Below are positions 1 to 7,637 of a DNA stretch of 64,000 bases, one piece after another. The position numbers and the translations under genes are program-made. The stretch's first letter is position 1; each line of letters opens with the position of its first letter. Location of the stretch: positions 1 to 64,000 of the forward strand of contig NZ_BMFW01000020.1 of assembly GCF_014639275.1 (NCBI RefSeq), in the 5' to 3' direction. Source of the DNA: Arthrobacter liuii. Lineage in GTDB: Bacteria > Actinomycetota > Actinomycetes > Actinomycetales > Micrococcaceae. The notes below the pieces were generated by a model. The model saw only the letters and a program-made list of their open reading frames with translations, did not search any database and was not told the DNA's origin.

Positions 1-128
1 ACAGCCAACTCACGACCGTTCAGGGTGGCATCACCAATACCCGTCACACCATCCTCCGTAGTAATCCGGAGGGTCACGAAATTCCGTGAGGGACTGGTCA
101 CAAACACTTCCGCGGCAATGATTTTCAT
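1..128 (-). CDS. Enolase-superfamily sugar-acid dehydratase (mannonate dehydratase-like), N-terminal fragment
   Basis: Only the first 42 codons lie in the window; the gene runs off the left edge. The start ATG is at 126-128 (reverse strand). The visible peptide begins [20 protein letters not shown] and continues with a [17 protein letters not shown] stretch. This is the capping-domain start of mandelate racemase/muconate-lactonizing-type enzymes and is closest in style to the mannonate dehydratase (RspA/ManD) branch. It is the last visible gene of the minus-strand sugar-acid operon, 49 bp after the KDG-type kinase, so a role dehydrating a hexonate to 2-keto-3-deoxygluconate fits. The catalytic residues are outside the window, so the substrate is inferred only. 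Confidence 0.75.
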   Translation of the reverse strand, partial: MKIIAAEVFVTSPSRNFVTLRITTEDGVTGIGDATLNGRELA

Positions 129-177
129 GGCTGGCTTTCGGGTAGATGTGGAAACTGGTGTTGGTTTGGGGCAGGCG

Positions 178-1188
178 TCAGCGCTGCGTACTGCCCCTGG
201 CTGCGTCGAGCAGCGCAAGTTCGTCGCGGCGGGGCAGGCCTTCCCAGTCGCCGCGGGTGCTGACGGCGAAGGCGCCGGCCAGGATGCCGCGGTGCAGGCG
301 GCCGGCAACGTCCTCGCCGTCGAGCAAGGCCGAGAGGTAGCCGGCGGTAAACGCGTCCCCGGCCCCCACGGTGTCCACGCAGGTCACGGCGATGGCCGGC
401 GCTTCCAGCCGGCCATCCGCCGAGTAGACTGCCGCACCCGCCGCGCCGCGCTTCACCACCACCTCACGGACTCCGGCCTCCAGCAGCCGCGTGGCTGCAG
501 AGGCCTCGTCGGCCGGGGGCCCTGCCAACCCGCTCCCCGCCTGGGGTGGGGCGATCAAGTCGAGTTCGTCGTCGGACGCTATGACAATGGTGGCGTGTCG
601 GACCAGGGGCCGGAGGACTGCCCTTGCCTCGTCCCGGGACCAGAGCTTGCCGCGGTAGTTCACGTCAAGGGAGACCACCGTGCCGTCAGGGGCGGCCCGC
701 TCGGCTGCGTACTCCACCGCTGCCCGCGCGTCGGGGCTGAGCGCCGGGGTAATGCCGGTCAGGTGCAGGATCCGGGCGCCGGTATCCAGGGCCGCGGCCA
801 CGTCGCCGGGCGAGATGGTGGCACCAGCGGATCCGGCGCGGTAATAGAAGGCCCTGCTGAGGTCGGCCGTGCGCTGTTCCAGGAACATCACCCCGGTGCT
901 GCGGTCCGGATGCACGCTGTGGTGTACCCGGACACCCTCGCCGCGCAGTTGCTTAAGGATGAACTCGCCGTGCGGGTCGGGGCCCACCGCGCCGGCCCAC
1001 GCCGCCGTGTGGCCAAGCCGGGCGACGCCGATGGCAACGTTGGATTCGGCACCGGCCACCTGCATGTTCAGGGTTCCCCCGGCTGCCAGGGGGCCGGCGG
1101 ACCGGAGCGAGACCATGGACTCGCCAAACGTCAGCAGGTCCACCGGGTGCATGGCCGGGCTGTGGCCAGCAGCGGCTCCAGCACTCAT
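178..1188 (-). CDS. kdgK: PfkB-family 2-keto-3-deoxy sugar-acid kinase (KDG kinase-like)
   Basis: This 336-aa PfkB/ribokinase-family kinase should phosphorylate 2-keto-3-deoxygluconate or -galactonate at O6 with ATP in the cytoplasm. An N-terminal FGESMVSL strand begins the fold, a [14 protein letters not shown] sugar-binding segment follows, and the C-terminal anion-hole/base motif [18 protein letters not shown] near residue 275 carries the catalytic Asp. The start ATG at 1186-1188 overlaps the stop of the upstream aldolase gene (ATGA), which implies translational coupling. Position between a KDPG-type aldolase and two hexonate dehydratases supports 2-keto-3-deoxy acids as substrate. E. coli galactonate catabolism uses an unrelated kinase (DgoK), so the sugar isomer cannot be fixed from family alone. 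Confidence 0.85.
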   Translation of the reverse strand: MSAGAAAGHSPAMHPVDLLTFGESMVSLRSAGPLAAGGTLNMQVAGAESNVAIGVARLGHTAAWAGAVGPDPHGEFILKQLRGEGVRVHHSVHPDRSTGVMFLEQRTADLSRAFYYRAGSAGATISPGDVAAALDTGARILHLTGITPALSPDARAAVEYAAERAAPDGTVVSLDVNYRGKLWSRDEARAVLRPLVRHATIVIASDDELDLIAPPQAGSGLAGPPADEASAATRLLEAGVREVVVKRGAAGAAVYSADGRLEAPAIAVTCVDTVGAGDAFTAGYLSALLDGEDVAGRLHRGILAGAFAVSTRGDWEGLPRRDELALLDAARGSTQR

Positions 1189-1862
1189 GAAGTGGTCCCG
1201 GCCCGGCCGGCGAACTCGGCGGCGAGGTCCAGGAATGCGCGGGCACGGCTCCGCATTTCCGAGAGGTCACCGCCCGAGGCCGAACTGCCAAAGAGCGGGC
1301 CGCCCAGTCCCACCGCGATGGCTCCCGCTTCCCAGTAGCCGGCGGCTTCGTCGAGTCCCACGCCGCCCACGGCGATGAACGGGATGTCCGGGAAGGGATC
1401 CCGGACGGCCTTCAGGTAGCCGGGCCCGCCAATCGACGCCGGGAAGAGCTTGATGGCGGTGGCGCCGCGTTCCATCGCTGCGTAGGCCTCGCTGGGGGTC
1501 AGCGCCCCGGCCAGGACTGGAATCCCGGCGCTGGCCGCCTCGCTGATCGAGGGGGCCAGGGAGGGGGTGACGATGAACTGGCCGCCGGCTGCGGTGACGC
1601 GTTCGACGTCGGCCTCGCTGAGCACGGTACCCGCCCCAACGAAGCAGCCGGCCGGGGCAGCCGCGCGGACTTCGCGGATGGCCGCCAGCGCATTGGGCGT
1701 GGTGAGGGCGATCTCCACGTACTGGAAGCCTTCCGCCATCGCCGCCAGCGCAGCCTTGGCGGCAGCACCGCCGTCGTTTCCGCGGACGATGCCGACAAGG
1801 CGCGCCTGCCGGATCCCCGCCAGCAGGCTGGCGGAAGTAACAGCTGATTCCTGGAAAGTCAT
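1185..1862 (-). CDS. dgoA: KDPG/KDPGal aldolase
   Basis: This 225-aa class I aldolase cleaves 2-keto-3-deoxy-6-phospho-gluconate or -galactonate to pyruvate and glyceraldehyde 3-phosphate. The fold is a single TIM barrel; the Schiff-base lysine is in TAIKLFPAS (about K138), the catalytic glutamate in YVEIALTTP (about E50), and the phosphate-binding loop is AVGGVG. The start chosen is the ATG at 1860-1862 (MTFQESAV), 4 bp after the stop of the dehydratase gene; an in-frame extension upstream would run into that gene. It overlaps the kinase by 4 bp. The order dehydratase-aldolase-kinase is that of a complete De Ley-Doudoroff route. Galactonate rather than gluconate specificity is inferred from the adjacent DgoD. 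Confidence 0.9.
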   Translation of the reverse strand: MTFQESAVTSASLLAGIRQARLVGIVRGNDGGAAAKAALAAMAEGFQYVEIALTTPNALAAIREVRAAAPAGCFVGAGTVLSEADVERVTAAGGQFIVTPSLAPSISEAASAGIPVLAGALTPSEAYAAMERGATAIKLFPASIGGPGYLKAVRDPFPDIPFIAVGGVGLDEAAGYWEAGAIAVGLGGPLFGSSASGGDLSEMRSRARAFLDLAAEFAGRAGTTS

Positions 1863-1866
1863 GGGT

Positions 1867-3015
1867 TCACCATTCTGCGAAGGATCCGTCGGGGTGGCGC
1901 CACACCGGCCCACGCCAGGCGTGGCCGCGCTTGTCCGCAGCACGGACCACGGCCTCGTCGATGTCAACGCCCAGGCCCGGCCCGGTGAGCCGTTCGATGT
2001 GGCCGTCCACGAACTTGAACGGCGTCTTGTCCACCACATAATCAAGGACTTCTGCGCCCTGGTTGTAGTGGATGCCGATGCTTTGTTCCTGGATGAGGAA
2101 GTTGGGCGTGGCGAAACCCACCTGGAGGCAGGCGGCCAGCGCCAGCGGTCCCAGGGGGCAGTGCGGCGCCAGGTGGACTTCGTAGACCTCGGCCAGCGCG
2201 GCGATCTTGCGGACCTCGGTGATGCCGCCGGCGTGCGAGAGGTCCGGCTGCGCCACCGCTATCCCTGCCTGCAGGGCGGGCAGGAACTCCTGCCGGCTGT
2301 AGAGCCGCTCCCCCGTGGACACCGGGGTGGTGGTGGAGGAGGTGAACTCCCGGAGCAGGTGCGTGTTTTCCGGGACCACGGGCTCTTCGAGGAAGAAGGG
2401 CCGGTACGGTTCCAGCAGGGGTGCCACCCGGCGGGCGTTGGCCAGGCTGAAGCGGCCGTGGAAGTCGACGGCGACGTCCCGGTGCTCACCCAGGACCTCA
2501 CGCGCCGCGGCAACACGACGGATGACGCCGTCGATCTCTGCGACCGATGCCACCGGGCTCATCCGGCCGCTGGCGTTCATTTTGACGGCGGTGAGGCCCA
2601 CGTCCAGCTGGGCGCTGATCTGGTCCGCCACTTCGTTGGGCTCGTCGCCGCCCACCCAGCCGTACATCCGGATCCGGTCGCGGACGTGGCCGCCCAGGAG
2701 CTGGTGCACGGGGGTGTTGAAGTGCTTGCCCGCGATGTCCCACAAGGCCTGGTCCAGGCCGGAGACGGCGCTGGCCAGGATGGGTCCGCCCCGGTAGAAG
2801 GAGCCCTTGGTCATGACCTGCCAGTGGTCTTCGATCCGGAGGGCGTCCCGTCCAATGAGCAGTTCCGAGAGTTGCCCGACGGCGGCGCGCACCGTCTCGC
2901 TGCGGCCCTCGCAGGTGGCCTCCCCCCACCCCACGATCCCGCTTTCGGTCTCGATCCGGACAAAGAGCCAGCGGGGCGCGACGAGGAATGTTTCAACGCG
3001 GCTGATGAGTGTCAC
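1867..3015 (-). CDS. dgoD: D-galactonate dehydratase
   Basis: This 382-aa enolase-superfamily enzyme has the same length as E. coli DgoD, which dehydrates D-galactonate to 2-keto-3-deoxy-D-galactonate using Mg2+. Visible residues are the Lys of VKMNASG (about K145), the metal ligands Asp in VDFHGR (about D184, with the catalytic His two residues on), Glu in LEEPV (about E210) and Glu in TGERLYSR (about E236), and the second catalytic His in APHCPLGPLA (about H285). All expected DgoD residues are present, so it should be active. It follows the ABC permease gene by 9 bp and precedes the aldolase by 4 bp, in one operon. Confidence 0.92.
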   Translation of the reverse strand: MTLISRVETFLVAPRWLFVRIETESGIVGWGEATCEGRSETVRAAVGQLSELLIGRDALRIEDHWQVMTKGSFYRGGPILASAVSGLDQALWDIAGKHFNTPVHQLLGGHVRDRIRMYGWVGGDEPNEVADQISAQLDVGLTAVKMNASGRMSPVASVAEIDGVIRRVAAAREVLGEHRDVAVDFHGRFSLANARRVAPLLEPYRPFFLEEPVVPENTHLLREFTSSTTTPVSTGERLYSRQEFLPALQAGIAVAQPDLSHAGGITEVRKIAALAEVYEVHLAPHCPLGPLALAACLQVGFATPNFLIQEQSIGIHYNQGAEVLDYVVDKTPFKFVDGHIERLTGPGLGVDIDEAVVRAADKRGHAWRGPVWRHPDGSFAEW

Positions 3016-3024
3016 GCAGCGGTC

Positions 3025-3903
3025 CTAACCCTTGGTGGCGCCGGCGGTCAGGCCGGAGACGATGTACTTCTGCGTGAAGAGCGCAATGATCATGATGGGG
3101 ATGGTCACGACCGTTGCCGCGGCCATCAGCCCGCCCCAGTCGATGCTGGCGTAGGAGACGAAGTCGAAGATCGCCACCGGCAGGGTCTTGGTCTTGGCTC
3201 CGGAAAGCACCAGGGCGAACATGAAGTTGTTCCACGAGAAGATGAAGGACAGGATGCCGGCGGTGGCAATGCCGGACACTGCCAGCGGCAGCGTGATCAG
3301 CCGGAAGGCCCCGATCGGCGTCAGGCCGTCCACCTCGGCGGATTCCTCGAGTTCCAGGGGCAGTGAGTCGAAGTAGCTCATCATGATGTAAACGATCAGC
3401 GGGAGCGCGACGAACATGTGGCTGAGGATCAGCACCTCGAACTTCCCCACCATGCGGAGGTTGGAGAAGACGTAGTACCAGGGCACCAGGAGCGAGACGC
3501 CCGGGATGACGCGGGCCATCAGGACCACCAGGGCGGAGCGGTGCATGGTGAAGCGGCTCATCGCGTAGGCGGCAGGCACGCCCAGGACGATCGACAATGC
3601 CGTGGAGGCAAAGGCCACCCAGAAACTGTTGACGACGAACACGAAGTAGTTGTTGCGCTGCAGCACGTTGGCGTAGTTCTCGAACGTGGGCGAGAACACG
3701 AAGGCTTTGGCGGTGTCGTAGATGTCCACATTGGTCTTCAGCGACGCCAGGCACATCCAGAACAGGGGGGCCAGGAGGAACAGTACGACGACGATGAGCG
3801 CCACCACCCGGAACACCTTGTAGGCGCGGGTGGCCAGGGGCTTGCGGCGGCGCTGGCGGCGGTTGTCCGCGGCAGTGGGGGCGGAATCTGTCATGACGGT
3901 CAT
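3025..3903 (-). CDS. Carbohydrate ABC transporter permease (MalG type)
   Basis: This 292-aa inner-membrane permease has a long basic N terminus (DNRRQRRRKPLATRAYK), a first membrane helix VVALIVVVLFLLAPLFWMCL, and five more helices. The EAA loop facing the ATPase reads ELEESAEVDGLTPIGAFRLITLPL and has the conserved Glu and Gly. The start used is the ATG at 3901-3903, which overlaps the stop of the upstream permease (ATGA); a second ATG three codons on is possible. It pairs with the permease at 3900-4853 and the binding protein at 4950-6248. No ATPase gene is in the operon, so it probably shares an MsiK-like ATPase encoded elsewhere, as is common in actinobacteria. Confidence 0.9.
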   Translation of the reverse strand: MTVMTDSAPTAADNRRQRRRKPLATRAYKVFRVVALIVVVLFLLAPLFWMCLASLKTNVDIYDTAKAFVFSPTFENYANVLQRNNYFVFVVNSFWVAFASTALSIVLGVPAAYAMSRFTMHRSALVVLMARVIPGVSLLVPWYYVFSNLRMVGKFEVLILSHMFVALPLIVYIMMSYFDSLPLELEESAEVDGLTPIGAFRLITLPLAVSGIATAGILSFIFSWNNFMFALVLSGAKTKTLPVAIFDFVSYASIDWGGLMAAATVVTIPIMIIALFTQKYIVSGLTAGATKG

Positions 3904-4853
3904 TTGCTTACCGCTTTCCTGCGCAGGGTGAGCAGCCACATCGAGCCGATGATGATCATGAAGAACAGGATCAGCACCGCCGAGGAGAGCCCGTACTGGT
4001 TGTAGTCGAAGCTGAGCCCGTAGGCGTAGACGTTCAGCGTCTCCACTTCGTGGAACGAGCCGCCGCCTTTGCCTTTGGTGGCGTAAAGGATGTCGAAGGT
4101 CTTCAGGGCGTCGATGCCGCGCAGCAGGATGGCCACGATCACGGTGGGCATCATGAGGGGCAGGGTGATGTAGAAGAACCGCTGGAAGGCGTTGGCGCCG
4201 TCCACCCGGGCGGCCTCGTCCGGTTCCTCCGACAGGGAGGTCAGGCCGGCCAGCAGGATCAGGACCACCATGGGGGTCCACTGCCACACGTCCATGAAGA
4301 TGGTGGTGCCCAGCGCGGTGTCCTGGCCGGACAGCCACGGCTGGGGCGGGATGCCCACCATGCCCAGGAGTTGGTTGGCGAAGCCGATGTTGGGGTCGAA
4401 GATCAGCCGCCACATCATGCCCACTGCCACCGGTGTGGCCACCAGCGGCAGCAGGATGGCCACCCGGACCCACTTCTCGCCTCGGAAGGGCCGCCACAGG
4501 AGGAGCGCAGTGCCCATGCCGAGGACCACCTCGAAGGCCAGCGCGAAGCCGGTAAAGGAGAGCGTCCGACCCACGGCGGGCCAGAAACGCTCGGTATCGC
4601 TGAGGACGGTGAGGTAGTTCTGCAGCCCTACGAACTCCGAGGCTGCACGGACGGAGCCCTGGGAGTCGGTAAGGCTCAGGTATACGGTCCACGCCAGCGG
4701 GAAGATGATCAGGACGCCGACGAAGATCATGGCCGGTGCCGCGAAGAGCCATTTGCGGTGCCGGTTGGCCCAGGCGGAAAAGTTCCCCCCGGCACCGGCG
4801 GGGCCGCCGGGCCGGCGGGTGCGGGCACTGCGGGGAGGGTTCAGTACAGACAT
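3900..4853 (-). CDS. Carbohydrate ABC transporter permease (MalF type)
   Basis: This 317-aa permease begins with a Pro/Arg/Gly-rich cytoplasmic leader, followed by the membrane helix WLFAAPAMIFVGVLIIFPLA, a periplasm-side loop and five further helices. The EAA motif is EEPDEAARVDGANAFQRFFYITLP. It forms the heteromeric channel with the downstream permease, with which it overlaps by 4 bp. The start ATG at 4851-4853 is 96 bp after the binding-protein stop. The operon context with galactonate dehydratase suggests import of a hexonate or a galacturonate/galactonate-containing sugar; the substrate is not visible from the permease itself. Confidence 0.9.
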   Translation of the reverse strand: MSVLNPPRSARTRRPGGPAGAGGNFSAWANRHRKWLFAAPAMIFVGVLIIFPLAWTVYLSLTDSQGSVRAASEFVGLQNYLTVLSDTERFWPAVGRTLSFTGFALAFEVVLGMGTALLLWRPFRGEKWVRVAILLPLVATPVAVGMMWRLIFDPNIGFANQLLGMVGIPPQPWLSGQDTALGTTIFMDVWQWTPMVVLILLAGLTSLSEEPDEAARVDGANAFQRFFYITLPLMMPTVIVAILLRGIDALKTFDILYATKGKGGGSFHEVETLNVYAYGLSFDYNQYGLSSAVLILFFMIIIGSMWLLTLRRKAVSK

Positions 4854-4949
4854 GGTTCACCTAAGGAGTTTGGGGGTGAAGTGGGCCGCGCCGGAACGGC
4901 CCTGGGGCCGTCCCGGCGCGATGATGTGGCGCGTCCTGCGCCCGGCGTC

Positions 4950-6248
4950 CTACTTCTTTTCGCTGTCCAGGAAGGTCTGGAAAGCAGTCTGGGCGTCGTT
5001 GGCCGCAGCGGCGGAGTCCGCGCCGGTGATGGTGGCGACAATCGGCGCACCCACGATTTCGCGTGCCTTGCCGACGGTGACAACCTCGGGACGGTCGTGG
5101 CCTACGCCGTTCTTGGCGCTGGCGGAGATCGCGTCAGCGAGGTCCTTCGGGTAGGTGGAGGTTCCATCGGGGTTGGACCAGACGGAAGCGCGGGGACCGG
5201 GGACACCGGCCTTCTGGGCCTCCAGGGTGCGCTCCTTGCTCGTTGCCCACTGGATGAACTTCCAGGCGTTCTCCTGGTTGCTCGAGTTCTGGTTCACGCC
5301 CAAAGCCCAGGAAGGGATGTTGTACGGCTTGGAACCGGCGGGGCCGGCGGGGAGCGCGGCGAAGCCCACCTTGTCCGCCACCTTGGACTTCGCGGGATCC
5401 GTGGCGTTCTTGTAGAGCGAATCGGCCTCGGTGTAGAAGGCGGCGCCCCCCTGGGTGAAGATGGCCATTGCCTCCGGCCAGCTCATGTCCGTGCTGACGT
5501 TGGCGGGGCCGTAGTTGCGGATCAGGCCGCCGTAGTAGGCGTAGGCCTTCTTGGCGGCATCGGTGTTGACGGACGCCTTGCCGCTGGAGTCTACGAAGTC
5601 GCCGCCGAAGCTGTACAGGAAACTGGAGAACTGGGTGACTGCGGCGGACTTGCCGGTGCGGGCCACGAACCCTGCGGTGCCCGGGGAAGAGGCCTTGATG
5701 GCCTTGGCTGCAGCTTCCAGTTCGTCCATGGTCTTGGGGACCTGGAGCCCTGCGGCCTGCAGCAGGTCCTTGCGGTAGTACAGGACTTCGCGCTCGGTGA
5801 TGATCGGAACGCCAACCACCTTGCCGTCAACGGTGGTGGCCTTGACCGGGCCCTCCTGGTAGTCCTTCCAGTCCCAGCCTGCGTCCGAGGAGACGTTCTT
5901 GGTCAGGTCCGCCAGGTAGCCGTTCTTGGCGAAGGCCTTCCCTTCCTGCAGGGGGCGGTACATCATGACGTCGATCTCGTCGCTGCCGGCGTTGAGCTTG
6001 ACGTTGTACTGGTCCGAGAGCTGGTCTTCACCCAGTTGGGTGAGCTCGACCTTCAGGCCGCTGGACTTTTCGAACTCCGGAATGGCGGCCTTGATGCCAT
6101 CGGTCCAGACGTGGTTGGCCAGCGTGACGCGGACCGTGCCGGCCTGTTTTGCCTGGTCGCTTCCGCCTCCGCCGCCGCCGCAGGCGGTCAGCCCCAGTGA
6201 GATCGCCGCGGCCACAGCCGCGTACTTCACAATTGAACGCCGCTTCAT
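4950..6248 (-). CDS. Sugar ABC transporter substrate-binding lipoprotein (family 1)
   Basis: This 432-aa lipoprotein captures the sugar or sugar acid for the two downstream permeases. It begins MKRRSIVKYAAVAAAISLGL followed by the lipobox LTAC and a Gly-rich linker, so Cys after residue 20 should be lipidated and the protein anchored outside the membrane. The fold motifs are VTLANHVWTDGIKAAIPEFE at the start and a C-terminal NQENAWKFIQWATS segment typical of family 1 binding proteins. The start ATG at 6246-6248 is preceded by AGGGAG at correct spacing; longer in-frame versions would run into the divergent promoter. It is the first gene of the minus-strand operon. Confidence 0.92.
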   Translation of the reverse strand: MKRRSIVKYAAVAAAISLGLTACGGGGGGSDQAKQAGTVRVTLANHVWTDGIKAAIPEFEKSSGLKVELTQLGEDQLSDQYNVKLNAGSDEIDVMMYRPLQEGKAFAKNGYLADLTKNVSSDAGWDWKDYQEGPVKATTVDGKVVGVPIITEREVLYYRKDLLQAAGLQVPKTMDELEAAAKAIKASSPGTAGFVARTGKSAAVTQFSSFLYSFGGDFVDSSGKASVNTDAAKKAYAYYGGLIRNYGPANVSTDMSWPEAMAIFTQGGAAFYTEADSLYKNATDPAKSKVADKVGFAALPAGPAGSKPYNIPSWALGVNQNSSNQENAWKFIQWATSKERTLEAQKAGVPGPRASVWSNPDGTSTYPKDLADAISASAKNGVGHDRPEVVTVGKAREIVGAPIVATITGADSAAAANDAQTAFQTFLDSEKK

Positions 6249-6306
6249 TACGACTCCCTTTGCTCGTGGCCGCGGACTTGCCGGGCCGGTTGCATGACGC
6301 ATCGTT

Positions 6307-6352
6307 ACGTCTGCTCTGTTCAGCGAGCTTAGACAAATAACGCAGACATATA
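6307..6352. promoter_or_regulatory. Candidate GntR operators in the divergent sugar-acid promoter
   Basis: The 137-bp gap between the binding-protein gene and the GntR gene carries paired repeats. On the minus strand TATATGTCT (6344-6352) and TATTTGTCT (6331-6339) are direct repeats 13 bp apart. GTCTGC (6309-6314) and GCAGAC (6342-6347) also form an inverted repeat. These are likely sites for the neighbouring GntR repressor. A TATGAT -10 box at 6374-6379 sits 6 bp before the regulator ATG at 6386. The assignment is by position and symmetry only. Confidence 0.45.
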
Positions 6353-6385
6353 CAAGGCCATGCCATGCCGACATATGATTTATTC

Positions 6386-7132
6386 ATGACCATCCCAAAG
6401 GCGGCGTTCTCACCTGACCTGCACTCGTCGCTGGTCGAGAACCTGGGACTGGCCATCGCAGCGGGAACCCTGGCGCCGAATACGATCCTGCGGCTGGACG
6501 AGCTGGAGGCCCGGCACAAGGTGTCCCGCTCCGTGATCCGGGAGGCCACACGCGTCCTGTCCTCCATGGGCATGCTGGAGTCCCGTCGGCGCTTGGGCAC
6601 GGTGGTCCAGCCCGAGGCGAGCTGGAATCTCTATGATCCGCAGGTGATCCGTTGGCGGCTGGCCTCCGCCAAGCGGCTGGAGCAGTTGCGGGCCTTGAAC
6701 GAACTCCGTGGCGCCATCGAGCCGCAGGCTGCCCGCCTGGCCGCGGAGCGCGCGTCACTGGATGAGGCAAGCGACCTTGTCTCGATGGCCGCGCGGCTGT
6801 GGGCCGCGGGGCAGCGGGGAGACCAGGATGAATTCCTGCGCCTTGATATTGAATTCCACGCCGCAGTCCTCAACGCATCCGGGAACCTCATGTTTTCCCA
6901 GTTGCACAACCTTGTGGCGGAAGTGCTGGCCGGGCGGACCCAGCACGGGCTGATGCCGCATCTTCCGGACCACGAGGCACTGCAGCTGCACGTGGACGTT
7001 GCCAGCGCCATCCAGCGCCGAGAGGCCGGCGCGGCCCATGCCGCCATGAGCAGGATCGTGGAGCAGTCCACCGAGGAGATGGGCGATATCTGGTCCAGCA
7101 GCCACCCGGAAGTGTCGTCGGATAGCCCCTGA
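6386..7132 (+). CDS. GntR-family transcriptional regulator, FCD subfamily (DgoR-like)
   Basis: This protein of about 248 aa has an N-terminal winged helix (LDELEARHKVSRSVIREATRVL, with a recognition helix after SRSVIREA) and a C-terminal all-helical FCD ligand domain containing LRLDIEFHAAVLNASGN and a late HVDVASAIQRRE segment. The conserved Asp and His residues of the FCD metal/acid site are visible. It is divergent from the galactonate operon, so it most likely represses it and responds to a sugar acid. The start ATG 6386 lies 6 bp after a TATGAT -10 box, which suggests a leaderless mRNA; ATG 6365 with a weak AAGG is the alternative and adds 7 residues. Confidence 0.88.
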   Translation: MTIPKAAFSPDLHSSLVENLGLAIAAGTLAPNTILRLDELEARHKVSRSVIREATRVLSSMGMLESRRRLGTVVQPEASWNLYDPQVIRWRLASAKRLEQLRALNELRGAIEPQAARLAAERASLDEASDLVSMAARLWAAGQRGDQDEFLRLDIEFHAAVLNASGNLMFSQLHNLVAEVLAGRTQHGLMPHLPDHEALQLHVDVASAIQRREAGAAHAAMSRIVEQSTEEMGDIWSSSHPEVSSDSP

Positions 7133-7169
7133 CTTTTCGGGTGAAACACCCCCGGCAGGGCCGGAACAG

Positions 7170-7637
7170 CTAGCGGACGATAAAGACTGCAATCCTCACG
7201 AAATCGGGGAACCGCTCACCGGTGCCTACGCCGATTACGTCATTGAGCCACGCCCACTCTTTGGAGGCCGTGGAGAACCTCAGGGAGCAGCGGAAGTAGA
7301 TCGCGGCTGGATCCACCTCTTCGCCGTGGTTCAGCCGTGCAATGTCGGCCGCCGCGCCGTGGCGGATCGCGCTGTTGTGCACGTGGATTAATGCCCCGCC
7401 CGCTGCTTGGACGATGTAGCGGGCATCGAGTTCGGTCAGCTCCGGGCTGTGGAGGACCTGGAAATCGGCACCGCCGGGCAGCACTGTGCCGCTGAGTGCC
7501 GGGCCAATCATCGTTCCGCCGGTGATCGGCACGATCCTCCGGTGGCCGGTGGGGGCGGGGCCCACATCAACGGGAGTCTCCACGGCCACGTTGAGCTCCG
7601 TAAGGAATTCCAGGCGCGGCGGCTCTGGGGCCCTCAC
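7170..7637 (-). CDS. DUF3237 (UPF0311) family protein
   Basis: This 155-aa protein belongs to DUF3237, a small beta-barrel family without an established reaction. Characteristic parts are LEFLTELNVAVETP at the start, GPAPTGHRRIVPITGGTMIGP, a GGADFQVLH segment, and the C-terminal VGTGERFPDFVRIAVF. It starts with GTG at 7635-7637, overlapping the stop of the CocE-type hydrolase gene by 4 bp, so it is translationally coupled to it. DUF3237 genes are often found with catabolic operons for aromatic or ester compounds, which matches the context here, but no specific function can be given. Confidence 0.85.
   Translation of the reverse strand: MRAPEPPRLEFLTELNVAVETPVDVGPAPTGHRRIVPITGGTMIGPALSGTVLPGGADFQVLHSPELTELDARYIVQAAGGALIHVHNSAIRHGAAADIARLNHGEEVDPAAIYFRCSLRFSTASKEWAWLNDVIGVGTGERFPDFVRIAVFIVR

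Noticed and set aside
4050..6200. A 716-codon open frame on the plus strand over the ABC permease and binding-protein genes
   Set aside because: The opposite strand encodes clear transporter proteins with signal peptide and EAA motif; the plus-strand reading is low-complexity.
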